Origin: Thereva unica
Lineage: Eukaryota > Arthropoda > Insecta > Diptera > Therevidae
Length of the DNA stretch: 64,000 nucleotides
Assembly: GCA_949987705.1 (NCBI GenBank)
Contig: OX465286.1
Span: forward strand, 17,683,676 to 17,747,675
Direction of reading: 5' to 3'
A program made the position numbers and the translations under genes. Position 1 is the first letter of the stretch; each line of letters begins with the position of its first letter. Below are positions 1-10,380 of this stretch, piece after piece. Under the pieces are notes generated by a model. The model was not told the DNA's origin. It worked only from the letters and a program-made list of their open reading frames with translations, and searched no databases.

Positions 1-8
1 GGGGCATT

Positions 9-65
9 CATGTGAAACATGTGACACCATGTGAAACATGTGACACCATATGAAACATTTGACAC
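9..65. repeat. 19-bp minisatellite, 3 copies
   Basis: Three tandem copies of a 19-bp unit beginning CATGTGAAACATGTGACAC; copies 1 and 2 are identical and copy 3 differs at two positions. The array may continue beyond the left edge of the window, where the first bases do not fit the unit. Confidence 0.85.
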
Positions 66-540
66 CGCGCCACAATGTCAGGAGACTCAAGAAGTACGAC
101 AAAAACCGGTTTTATAGGAAAGAAACGCACATGAAAAACGCACGTGATGAAATTTTAACGAAAAAATTTTCATCCAAAAATTCCCTGGGTAGAAAGCTAG
201 CTCATACGCACATTTCTTTCTCTTCTCCTTTCTCTCCATGAAAATACTGACCTCACGGTGTACACACGCACAATCAAAGTTTTCAATGTAGGATAAAGAA
301 TTATTTTAAGACAAATGCAGGCACGTGTAAGATTAAATGACGAGACTCATATCTGCTTTCAGAGTCTTCATGAGGCATCCCACATTGACTTCATATATAT
401 ATACATATATAAAACCTTTTTGTGTGGGATGATAACAGGTGACTTTTTTGTTTTGTTTTATATTTTCTAAAGGAAAAAAAATCGCAGTGGCCAATGATAG
501 TTCATTTTTTTTGCAAAATTGTCGTGTTTTTTTATTTAAA
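66..540. other. Unannotated AT-rich DNA
   Basis: No coding region, RNA gene or recognisable mobile element is seen. The short open frames have AT-rich random-looking translations. Confidence 0.5.
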
Positions 541-655
541 GGCAATTCAATCTATGTATCTCAATATGTTTATCAAGGGATTTTTTATGACGTTTTTATT
601 ACCCTTTTATTACCACTTATCAATTATATTGTCAAATGCACTCCTTTTCCCCTTG
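541..655 (-). repeat. GGTAATAAAAG-family repeat, copy 1
   Basis: Read on the minus strand this contains the order typical of the family: GGAAAAGGAGTGCATTTG, an AATATAATTGA block, GTGGTAATAAAAGGGTAATA, then ACGTCATAAAA. The same order of blocks occurs at 8678, 13051, 14557 and 49945 on the plus strand. Function is unknown. Confidence 0.7.
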
Positions 656-2521
656 TTTTTATGTGATGAATGTAGTGATTCGACTTAAAAACGACACTTT
701 CTTCAACTCAAACTACTTATCACGTCACATGACTCGACTTTTCGTACATGGGTCATAGATATGTTAGACAAGCGCCCGTATCTCAAATTGTAGGTCTCCT
801 TTGCTTCCTTTTTTTTCTACTATAAATTTTTACATCTTTGAATATTCTTTTAAATTCTTTTCGCTTTTAGTATGAAAAAAAAAATAATATAAAAATAAAA
901 AAAATATATACTTTAACAATTAAAGCTTCCCTCTGCTGCTACTACTACTACTGCTTCTACTACTATTAATCCATCTCTCTTTCTTCATATCACAACATAT
1001 ATTTCCGGGAAATTTTCGAGAATATCGTGGTGTGTTCATTCACGTATGCAATAGAATTGAACGGAAATTATACAACTTCCTATCACATCCCTAAATTCCG
1101 TGTACGAGGGAAAATATATATATATATATATAGGTATATAGGAATATAAAAAAAATATATAAAAATAAAATAAGTAAAAGAAGAAAAAAAAATTCAACCA
1201 TTCCTTAAGGGATAATTCATATATCTGCGTATACCTATAAAAGAGCTTGTGTATATATTTTTATTCTCTTTTCTACATTGGGGGGGGGGGGGGGGTTGTA
1301 GAATTGACGGAGTAAAGAATGAATGTAGTAACCCCGGAGGGTGGTATGATGGTGAGGGGTGGGTTGTAGGAGGATGAACAAAGAGGAAAAACGAAGGAAG
1401 AAAGATTGGTTGTAAGTACACATGATGGTATATATATACACCCAAATACAGAATCTTTCTTCATTACCTTCGCCCTCTAAACTCCTCCTTGATTTTTACC
1501 GGCAGTATATAAACCGGTATTCGTCGTGTCTTACACTGTTTTTTTTTGTTTTGTTTTAGAAACATAACGGACTTACGTCCACTTTATAATTGATTCGAAT
1601 CGCATTAACGATGTGTAGCTAAAAATTATTCATATTTCAAAATTAAGTTATCGATGACATGGTTTAATTCCTGCCAGTTTACAAATCTCAAATCCAAATT
1701 CTTCTCATTTGCATTTGCGCATACCCGAGTTAAGTCATTGTTTTTAGTATAAAAAAACCATTATTTTTTTCGTTTCTTTTATATTTGATATCATTTTTAT
1801 TAAAACTAAAAAGAAAAGAAAATGAACAAAAAAAAATTTTTTAAAAGAAAATAAATTAAAGAAAAGAAAAATGAACAATCACACACCTACACACACACAC
1901 CCACACAAAAATAGCCAGAAACCAACCAAAAAAAAAGTCAAACTCAATTGCACAAGAAAAGACAGCGACAGGATAAAATGAAATTTACTCGTATATCATC
2001 TGAAATGGATGGCAGTTCATATAAAAAATTATTAAAAAAAAAAAAAAAACAGAAAAAGAAGTTACAACAAAAATTCTATACTAGCTTCCTTCCTCACATC
2101 CTTCTCGACGTCCACAATCCAAAAACACTAAAAGTAAAAAAAAACGCCATGCGCATCACCACACACAATCCCACATATCTATAACAAACAACTTCCATCT
2201 CGTGGCGGCGTGTGCTTTGTGTAATGGGCAAAAATAGCAAAATAAATTTTCAGTTCTCTACAATTTTAAGGGGGGGGGGGGGGGGTGTACAATACAATGG
2301 GTTCGAAGAAGGTGGTGCACTGGTAAAATTATAGCATATCTCTGTAACCGACTCTCTCAGGCTCAGGCTGTTGTGAATGAATGGATGGATATAGCACAAA
2401 AAAGGTGTACAAATCGCACTAGAGGGATGCTAGTTTGGTGTAGTAGGGTTGTATATATAGTTCACCACCCAAAACAACTAAAATGTTAAACAAAATGCAT
2501 TTATTATAGTCTCCCCCCATC
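656..2521. other. Low-complexity non-coding region
   Basis: No gene is supported. The stretch holds (CTA)/(CTG)-like triplets near 937-965, a (TA)n run near 1114-1132, a 16-base G run at 1280-1295, a TATATAAA motif at 1506-1513, A-rich tracts at 1740-1960 with (CA)n near 1883-1905, a 17-base A run near 2033-2049 and another 16-base G run at 2270-2285. It resembles intron or intergenic DNA. Confidence 0.5.
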
Positions 2522-2648
2522 TAAGTGCACTAATACCCACCCACACCCAAGTGCACCAATACCTTCCCACACTAAAGTGCCCCAATACCTACCAACACTC
2601 AAGTGCACCAATACCTACCCAGACCCAAGTGCACCAACACCCACCGAC
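2522..2648. repeat. ~26-bp minisatellite, about 5 copies
   Basis: The motif AAGTGCACCAATACCTACCC recurs near 2523, 2549, 2575, 2602 and 2628, giving a period of about 26 bp with substitutions between copies. No coding potential is seen. Confidence 0.8.
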
Positions 2649-3937
2649 ATGACAACCCCAAACGCCCGTTCCTTTTTCACTGTACTTCATCCCTAAACCT
2701 GCCGTTAAGGTTCTTTTGCTCTCTCTCTCTGTCCTTTACTCTATAAAAAATCTCGAAAAACCGGCTTGAGTCTTTTTTGGGGGTGCCAGAAAAAAAAGGA
2801 CAGCACATCGCAAGCAATTTTCCAGAATTTCAACCCCTAAACACTGCCATATAACTACTATCATTCTACTACGTTCCCTATACTACCCAATTCCTCCCCC
2901 CCCCCTTGGAATGTTAAACTACCATCTACCACCATCAACAGACCGCATCGCCCTCGACTTTTTGTTCCACGTAGTACAAAAAGTAAAACAAGAACAAAAT
3001 CATAAAAATAAATTATAGTAAGAAAAAAAATTTGTGGAAGCCTGGCAAAAGGAAGAAAAACACATTTCTTGTATGCAGCCACGTTGTACATTTTATTCAC
3101 TCTCAGGTACACTCACGCTATGCTCTCAACAACTCCCTTACATCACAAGCCACCCCCGCGGTTCCATTCCCTTCTTTTCTCATGCCTACTTCGTAATTTT
3201 TGTTGTTGTTATCCTTTTGAACTTTCCTTTTGTTTGTAAGTGTGTGTGTGTGTTATTGTTGTTTTTTTTTTTTGAAATTTTAATTCCAAAAAGGATCTAA
3301 CGAAATATACTGATGCATTCATTCCTTGAGCGCAAGAAGAAGTTCGGAAACTTGTTACCACACCACACGGCGACTGTGAAATGTGCTCTACTCGACCGAC
3401 TATACTATATCTATCCTCTACCCCGTCGACCTCTGCCTCATAAATACAAAAACTTGCACTACACTGTTATTTTTTTCCTAGTATAGAAAAATGTCCTCTC
3501 GTCGTTCACATCCTGATTTCTCTCTAGTCCTCTTAACAATAACATCGTTGAAACAGGAAGAGGAAATTTACTCATCGTTCTAACATTTTTGTTTTTTCAT
3601 TTTCCCCTTACTATACACCATCCCCAACTGCAGGGGGGGGGGGATGAAAAATAATTCTGCGCTACATTCCTTTCGGGATAGACGAGAATCTTGTGTATGA
3701 TGTTGTTTTTTTTTTATAATAGATTGTAGATGCGGTTTTATTGTTGGTCGTTGGGGGTGTTGTTTCCTACTTCAAAAATACTGTCCACATCCTTCAGTTA
3801 TTTGTCGTTGAAGGTAAAATCAAATTACAAGAGGGGCGCATATGTTCTATATATGTATTAAATTATATAAACTAATTAAACATTTAATGGCTTGTTCTAG
3901 TTTCATGTGAATGAAGATTGTTTTACCATTTTCAGTT
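2649..3937. other. Unannotated low-complexity DNA
   Basis: No gene is recognised. It includes a C run near 2896-2906, (GT)n near 3240-3251, T runs and an 11-base G run at 3633-3643. Short open frames here have no recognisable domain. Confidence 0.5.
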
Positions 3938-5375
3938 CATCATAGGTAAGTTAGACATATGGGAACACCACTTCAGGACAAACTTTTTACAGACATGCAT
4001 TATCTAACATCCAATTCTGAATCCAGAATAAGAGAGTTGATCAGAAATTGCAGGTTAAGGAGCGCATCTCATTGTTGTTTGTCAATTTCATACGTTCACA
4101 ATGCTAATTAGGTAAATTAGACATATGGGAACAGTATTTCAGGGCAAACTTTTTGCAAATATCAAAAATTTATATCAATTCTAGGAGCCCATCACATTGG
4201 TGTTTGCAATTTCAAACGTTCACAATGCTAATTAGCTAAGTTAGACATATGGGAACAGCGTTTCGTGCTATTTCTTTTGAAAAACAAGGACTTTCGACTC
4301 GCAAGGACTTTCAGGGCAAAATGTTTTCTGTTATCAAAAATTTACAACAAATTCTAGGAGCCCATCTCATTGGTGTGTGCAATTTCAAACGTTCACAATG
4401 TAAATTAGCCAGGTTAGACGAATGATAACAGCGCTTCAGGACAAACTTTTTACAGACATCCATAATCTACATCCAATTCTGAATCAGAATAAGAGAGTTG
4501 ATCAGAAATTGCAGATTAAGGAGCGCATTTCATTGTTGTATGTGCAATTTCATACGTTCACAATGCTAATTAGATAAATTATACAAATGGCAACAGTATT
4601 TTAGGGCAAACTTTTTGCAAATATCAAAAATTTACATCAATTCTAGGAGCCCATCTCATTGTCCAGTGTGAAATCATTGTTGTGTGTAATTTCAAACGTT
4701 CACAATGCTAATTAGCTAAGTTAGACATATGGGAACAGTGTTTCAGGGCAAAATATTTGCAGACATGCATTATCTACATCCAATTCTGAATCAGAATAAG
4801 AGAGTTGATCAGAAATTGCGGGTTAAGGAGCGCATCTTATTGTTGTGCGTGTAATTTTAACGTTCACAATGCTAATTAGCTAAATTAGACCAATTGCAAT
4901 AGTATTTCAGTGCGAAATTTTTGCAAATAAGAAATTTACATCAAATTCTAGGAGCCCATCTCATTGTTATGTGCAATTTCAAACGTTCACAATGCTAATT
5001 AGCTAAGTTAGAAAACTGACAACAGCACTTCAGGACAAACTTTTACAAATACCCATAATCTACATCTAATTCTGAATCAGAATAAGAGAGTTGATCAGAC
5101 ATTGCTGGTTAAGGAACGAATCTCATTGTTGTATGTGTAATTTTAAATGTTCACAATGCTAATTAGCTAAATTAGATATGGGAACAGTATTTCAGGGCAA
5201 ACTTTTTGCAAATATCAAAAATTTATATCAATTCTAGGAGCCCATCACATTGGTGTTTGCAATTTCAAACGTTCACAATGCTAATTAGCTAAATTAGACA
5301 TATGGGAACAAACATACTTTTTGCAAACATCAAATTCTGGATCATAATAAGAGAGTAGACCAGACATTGAAGGAC
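3938..5375. repeat. Two-unit tandem array (satellite-like)
   Basis: The sequence GTTCACAATG occurs nine times, at 4094, 4218, 4391, 4556, 4698, 4862, 4985, 5149 and 5271. Spacings alternate around 123 and 164 bp (124, 173, 165, 142, 164, 123, 164, 122). The long unit carries ATTCTGAATCAGAATAAGAG and GTTGATCAGA; the short unit carries ATTCTAGGAGCCCATC. Both share the module TTAGACATATGGGAACAG. The array is therefore a dimeric higher-order repeat of about 287 bp. Two spacings deviate: the 173-bp one contains an insertion near 4265-4310, and the 142-bp one is also irregular. No ORF of note is present. Confidence 0.85.
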
Positions 5376-7508
5376 AGAGAGCGCATCTCTTTCATCTATT
5401 CCTTACTTTTAATCCAAAGTGATGTTTTGTCGAAATTGCTTAGTGTGCAATCATTTCGGTTGTTACATATTCCATATACCCACTAATGAAGCTTTTTAAC
5501 CAACATTAAGTGGAGGAAGAGAATGACATAATTTTTTTTCTCTCTCCATATTTTTAATTTTTATCCTCAACCTCTACAGAGTTTTTCATTGCAGCAAAAC
5601 TAATGGGGTTGAGTAAGTGGTTTGCATAGAACCGAACAAATAGATAGGCAAATGTATATAGCGAGTGGAAGAGGGGGGGGGAGCGGTACTAAAACTGAGA
5701 ATGCTACTTTTTAACCTCCTTTTTCCCTCCTGCCCACCTCTCAGTCCATATTTCCCCCCCAAAAAAAGGACCATGATGCCCTTTGTATTCCTTCTTGCCC
5801 TTTGCAGCAGCAATCACACCCCACGAACCAACGTACCTAGCTCAACCTACCTATACCTACCCCCACCCACCCACCAACGAATCAACCTCTGCTGCTGCCG
5901 GATCATGTAAGATATTTCGTTCGTGTTTCCGTATATATTTCCCCCCTCTCTTGGTCTTTTTTTCCTTTATTTCCGTCTTCTCTATGTCTACTTTATGTTG
6001 TATTCCTTACCCCTCCTCCCCCTTCCCCATACACCAAAAAAAAGCGCTAGGGTGCTTTTCCCCCCTCTAAAAAAACCCAAAAAAAAACATTTTTTTCTTG
6101 TTCCTTATTTCTTAGTAGACATTTTGTGTGGTGGGCTGTGCTCCTGTTGTAGTAGTAGGCATGTATCAAGTTCAATTATTGTAACCACTTAAGTTGATTG
6201 TTGGATCTTTTGTAATTGAGGTAAAATATGCGACATTTCCCATGAACAGAGAGAGAGAGAGAAGAGAACCATGACAAGCAACTACAGCACAAGCAGCAGA
6301 AAAAACACCCTTTTTAAAAAAAAATACCACAAAAAACCTTTTTGCACAACAGCGTACTTGGTTAAGGGAAGAGCAGTCGGGGAGGAGGTGCACATTGTAT
6401 AAGCGGTAGCCACCAAACTTAAAGGTCCCTTATTTTTTTTTCATCTCATCATCTCTTCCTCCCTCATTTGTGTATATACCTTTAAGAAACTTAGTTTTTT
6501 TCACTTACCTACAAGATACAGAAGAACAGCAGCAGAACAGGGGCATAGCCAAACTATACTTTTGGCACTACTAAAATGGCGAGTTTTTTGTGTATTGTGT
6601 CAGATAAGGGGGGGAGAAGGGGGTCACCGAAATTAACTAAACTAAGTTTCCTTGCTGACTGTACTTAAAACATTACAACAACAAAAAAAGACAGTCGTGT
6701 CGAAAAATTTCTAGATAACAAGAGATACACAGACTGTGTATTATTGGCCCTAATAGAATTCCCCTCATTTGCCCCCCCCCCTCCCTCCAATGAATTTGCT
6801 TTTTTCTCTGCCTACAGCCACAAAATTCTTGTCCGAATTTTCGCATTCAGGTTAAATTGGCGTGGATAAGGGAAAAAATCACTCAATACACAACTTTTCT
6901 ACAATTTCTTTTAGGAGATGTTTTGAGAGTCCTTTCCTTTTTCCCGTAAGTGGAGTGTGGGATGAGAACGACGACGGGGCCAGATTGAATGGAAAATGAG
7001 TGGGGTTGGTGGTGGTTGGTGGTGGTACTTTAGTGCTATTTCTTTTGCAAAAAAAATGTCTCGCAGGGACGAACTTTTTTTAAAGGATTTTTTTTGTGCA
7101 GCATCGTCGTATTTTGTATTAAAATCTTAAAGGATGATCTATATAAAATTAAAAAAAAAAAACATAGAGTTTTACTTAGTCCTAAAAATGGGGGTAGGGG
7201 AGGGAAGGGTCGTATGACTATATAAATGGATCTATATTTTTATAAGTGACCGAAATCAGGCTTAGAAAAAGACAGGTCTGAATTTAGAGTAAGTGGTGCC
7301 TCTTTTTTTCAGCCAGTACAATGTCCCACTTCAAATGAGGCGAAGTGTGCCATTGTAAGTACGTATTTACAATTACACATCACCTCGTTTTAGGTTAGGA
7401 ATTTTACTACCGCAGCATTGAATGTGATTAGTACTTTGGGGGGGGGACAGGTTGGAAAAACCACAAAACACGCTTCAAACTTTCTCTAGTGAACCCTTAC
7501 TTAACTTT
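5376..7508. other. Unannotated low-complexity DNA
   Basis: No gene is supported. Open frames at 5586-6192 are made of pyrimidine-rich or proline-rich low-complexity sequence. Simple repeats include (GA)n at 6249-6262 and a C run near 6770-6781. A stretch at about 7034-7075 resembles part of the insertion seen inside the tandem array near 4265. Confidence 0.45.
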
Positions 7509-7734
7509 GGAAGTATCTTATCGAACGCAGAGTCGACGAGAGTCGACGACAGAATTGACGAGAGTCGACGACAGAGATGACGAGAGTCGACCGAGTTGAC
7601 GACAGAGTCGACCGAGTTGACGAAAGTCAGCCAACTCTCTCTCTGACTCTTTCGTCAACTCGGTCGACTCTGTCGCCAACTCGGTCGACTCTCGTCAACT
7701 CTGTCGTCGACTCTGCGTCCGATAAGACACTTCC
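7509..7734. mobile_element. Foldback element built of GTCGAC-type repeats
   Basis: An inverted repeat whose outer ends read GGAAGT (7509-7514) and ACTTCC (7729-7734), followed inward by TCTTATCG and its complement CGATAAGA and then GACGCAGAGTCGACG-type sequence in both arms. Each arm is itself a run of short direct repeats mixing GAGTCGACGAC and GAGTTGACG. The arms meet near 7630-7650. A small ORF across the palindrome (7577-7831) gives an alternating Val-Asp-Arg translation that simply reflects the repeat. The structure is that of a foldback transposon; the superfamily is not identified and no TSD is clear. Confidence 0.7.
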
Positions 7735-8406
7735 TTTAACTTTTATTAAACGCCGCAACCCAGCCAACATGGGCTGTAACGCAGGCAGCACCAGACTACC
7801 AGGTGAACAAGGAGGTGCACACCCGACCTAAGCGAAGCTTTGGTGTCTGTTTAGCCGGGTCGCTTCCAGGAACTATTCTCATGAACTTTGCTGATGAGGG
7901 GGGGGGGGGGGGGGCGGCGACGATAGTGAGACGTACCAAAAGTTTGTAAAAAACGCTCCTGCGAGCGAAGCCTCTAACAGGTAAAAATCAAGAAATACTA
8001 TTTCGATAATCCTGACCCGGCTGCAAAGAATATAAAAAAACCTGTGTAAGGGTTGAAATGAATGTGTTCCTGTGTCCGTTAAGATTCACGGGTTGGATTT
8101 AGGTGGATGGTGCAAATTTAGTGTTAGTGCACTTTCTTTCTGAAGTAGAACATTTCAAAAAATTGAGGCCTCACTACAAGCTATCCTCATGAAACGAATA
8201 TGTACTCGTGTAACTCTAGCTCTAAATATGACTCGTGTAACTCTAGCTCTAATAAAACATTTATCCTTGGTCTATCAATAAAACATTCATCCTTGCAGCT
8301 ATAACACCATAAGCTTGATCAGAGAAATATAATGCACATTATCTTCACTAGGTCATCACTGGATGTGCCAGGATCTGACATTAATTAACATTATACCAAT
8401 TTATAG
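7735..8406. other. Unannotated DNA with G17 run
   Basis: A 17-base G run lies at 7898-7914. No gene is seen. The duplicated phrase CGTGTAACTCTAGCTCTAA occurs twice near 8204-8250. Confidence 0.5.
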
Positions 8407-8481
8407 GTCTTGGTATACTACAGGATTTAGACATCCGACTACCATTCCAAAGGTTCGTGGTTCGAAACCAGTCTCTGGTAT
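8407..8481 (+). repeat. Degraded tRNA-like (SINE head?) sequence
   Basis: The stretch contains GACTACCATTCC followed by a box B-like GGTTCGAAACC, in the spacing expected for the anticodon and T arms of a tRNA. The same CTACCA...GGTTCGAA pattern is in the better preserved copies at 42266 (plus) and 60480 (minus). The left part no longer folds as a tRNA. It is probably a decayed copy of the same tRNA-derived SINE family. Confidence 0.45.
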
Positions 8482-8677
8482 TTCACTATCTTTAAATAAA
8501 GTTAACTACGCATTATTGCACAATGCTAGAAACTTCGACAGTACAAAGTTGTAGTAGTTTAGGGGTGAGGTAGGTGCATTTTTTGTGTCTTCAATAAAAA
8601 CCCAATCTGTCACAAAGCTAGAGACTTTTCTCAAAATTTAAAAGGATCAGGTTCTCACTGCAAATCGAGGTCCTTAA

Positions 8678-8760
8678 TAGATTGTGATTGAGAATATAAT
8701 TGAGAGGTGGTAATAAAAGGGTAATAAAAGGGTAATTTAAACATCATAAAAATTCTCTTA
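8678..8760 (+). repeat. GGTAATAAAAG-family repeat, copy 2
   Basis: Contains ATTGTGATTGAGAATATAAT, then GAGGTGGTAATAAAAGGGTA, a third GGTAAT and CATCATAAAA. It abuts the low-coordinate end of the Jockey-like LINE debris. Confidence 0.7.
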
Positions 8761-9440
8761 ATACACATCGCTCAAAGTGATCGGGATTAATTACTCTCCT
8801 GATAAGGAGGGATCGGGTTGGCCTGTGGCTCCTTATATTCTTCTGAGTGTGCCCGCCAAATGCATATCCTGAATGTGTGCTGCTAGGATCTAGTTCTAGG
8901 CTGCGTTGTTGTCCAGTTGAAGTACTCCATTGCTTGATTATTTCTTCTTTAGTCCTCTGTTCTTTTGGTGTCCGGTAGAGTTTGATGCGTGATATTAGGT
9001 TTAATGTTTTATATTCTGCCCAGAAAGGATGATGGGGCCATTTGAAGGGGGTAACTTTTTTAGGAGGCGGAACTTTTTTGCCTGAAGCCGATGGTTGCGC
9101 AATCTGCTGATGTAGTTGATGCATAATTTTGTGGGTTCTGTCGGCACCTGTAATATGTTTGCGTCGCGTTGGCTGATGGTGTTATTGACGTATCTTGGGG
9201 CCTCCAGGATAGACCTGAGTATTTTGGCGATGTACTAGGAATCGGTTGCCAAGAGAAGTGAACTATTCGTTGAATTGTGCGGATGAGATTCTGTGCTTAG
9301 GGGGGCAGTAGGCTCCCGCTATGGAGGGAGTACTGGAGCGCTCTTGAATACTGATTGCGGTATAATGGATGTAGGGCAGAGTTTTGAAATTTATTTGGTA
9401 GTGCTTAATGCGATTTCAAATGCGGCTGGCTGTACCTCCC

Positions 9441-9557
9441 TTATGTTTCAGCTATGATCATAATGTCGATTTGCTTCGTAATGAGGAATAATTCTAGTTC
9501 TTGTTTGTGATTGGCTAAGCCGTTTGCATTCCATTGGGCTATTTTTAGGCTGCTCAT
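9441..9557 (-). pseudogene. Jockey-like ORF2 endonuclease N-terminus
   Basis: An ATG at 9557 opens a frame starting MSSLKIAQWNANGL, the characteristic beginning of LINE apurinic-like endonucleases (the Asn of WNANG binds the catalytic metal in the family). It continues through KQIDIMIIAET, where the Glu is the expected catalytic acid, and then hits TAA at 9441-9443. The ATG overlaps the ORF1 stop as ATGA. The premature stop and the loss of later motifs show a dead copy. Confidence 0.7.
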
Positions 9558-9883
9558 GGTTTTATAAATTTAGATAGGATTTCAGTATGTTTCATTAATA
9601 TGGTTTGCATATGTTGCAGGGTAACTTCTAGTTGCTGTATGTTGTTTTGAATGGTGATTAGAATCTGTAAGACTTCGTCTTGTTGGGTTGGACTACTTGA
9701 TTGCGGGTTTGTTTTTATAGCATCTGCATACATCAGGTTCTCTGTTCTATGGCTTGTTTCTAATGGATGGTATACCAATGGCTGGCTGTAGGTTGAAGCT
9801 TGGTTTATTGGTTGTTTCGTGTTTGATCGGGGTGATTGTCGAGCATAACTGCTTTTCTTGTTCATAGAGATGACAACAAGCAC
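9554..9883 (-). pseudogene. Jockey-like LINE ORF1 (gag) C-terminal part
   Basis: A 109-codon frame with a Ser/Gln/Asn-rich middle and a C-terminal amphipathic stretch containing QILITIQNNIQQLEVTLQHM, which looks like a short coiled coil. Its position, ending in a TGA that overlaps the endonuclease ATG, identifies it as the end of a LINE ORF1. Upstream codons reading HRGC may be the last part of a CCHC zinc knuckle. The N-terminal part is not recoverable as one frame. Confidence 0.55.
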
Positions 9884-10380
9884 CCTCTGTAGCTCGCCGT
9901 GTGATTTCCGTTACGGTTGCTCTTGAACATTCCGTTACGGTTGCTGCATCTTTTGAGTTTGGGCATACTTTTGTTTTTGTTGCAGTCGCTGGTTTGGTGT
10001 AATTCTCCGACGTTTGTCAGTTTGCAATAGCTTTCGTTTGCCCGAATTGCGTAATGTTGGCTTTGTTATCGAGATTGATTTTTGCTGCCCTTTCGAGATT
10101 GATTTTTGGTGGACTGCGCTTCCTTTTTTCAGCTACAGTAATGTATCTTTCTAGACCTGTTTGTATTTTTTAAGCTAGGTGGAGTTGTTCAGTTGACATG
10201 GAGAGATTCTTCGATATCTGAGACCTGTTTCAGGTTGTTTAACTCTGGCATGGACCTATCCATGATTGTTTCATTATTTATGAAGGCACGTGTCGAGATT
10301 TTGCGATTTTCTTGGAGCGGGAGCATTATTTTAATGTTTTTTTCTAAAGCAGCTTTGAATGTAATAAGCGCTTAGAGGGG

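Larger units (their letters stand above)
8744..10380 (-). mobile_element. Decayed Jockey-like LINE (ORF1 end and ORF2 start)
   Basis: Read on the minus strand, this holds the end of a gag-like ORF1 (9554-9883) and the first 38 codons of an apurinic-type endonuclease ORF2 (9441-9557). Downstream sequence (9124-9440) translates into broken endonuclease-like fragments, and an open frame at 8744-9124 (126 codons, rich in Lys, Pro and Ser) has no clear match. Sequence above 9884 is probably more ORF1 but is full of stops. The order ORF1-ORF2 and the endonuclease start motif fit the Jockey clade. No RT survives. Confidence 0.65.

Noticed and set aside
1194..1464. Three overlapping proline-rich minus-strand ORFs
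   Set aside because: They translate the G16 run and surrounding pyrimidine-rich sequence.
7577..7831. Val-Asp-Arg repeat ORF
   Set aside because: Product of GTCGAC-type repeats in a foldback element.
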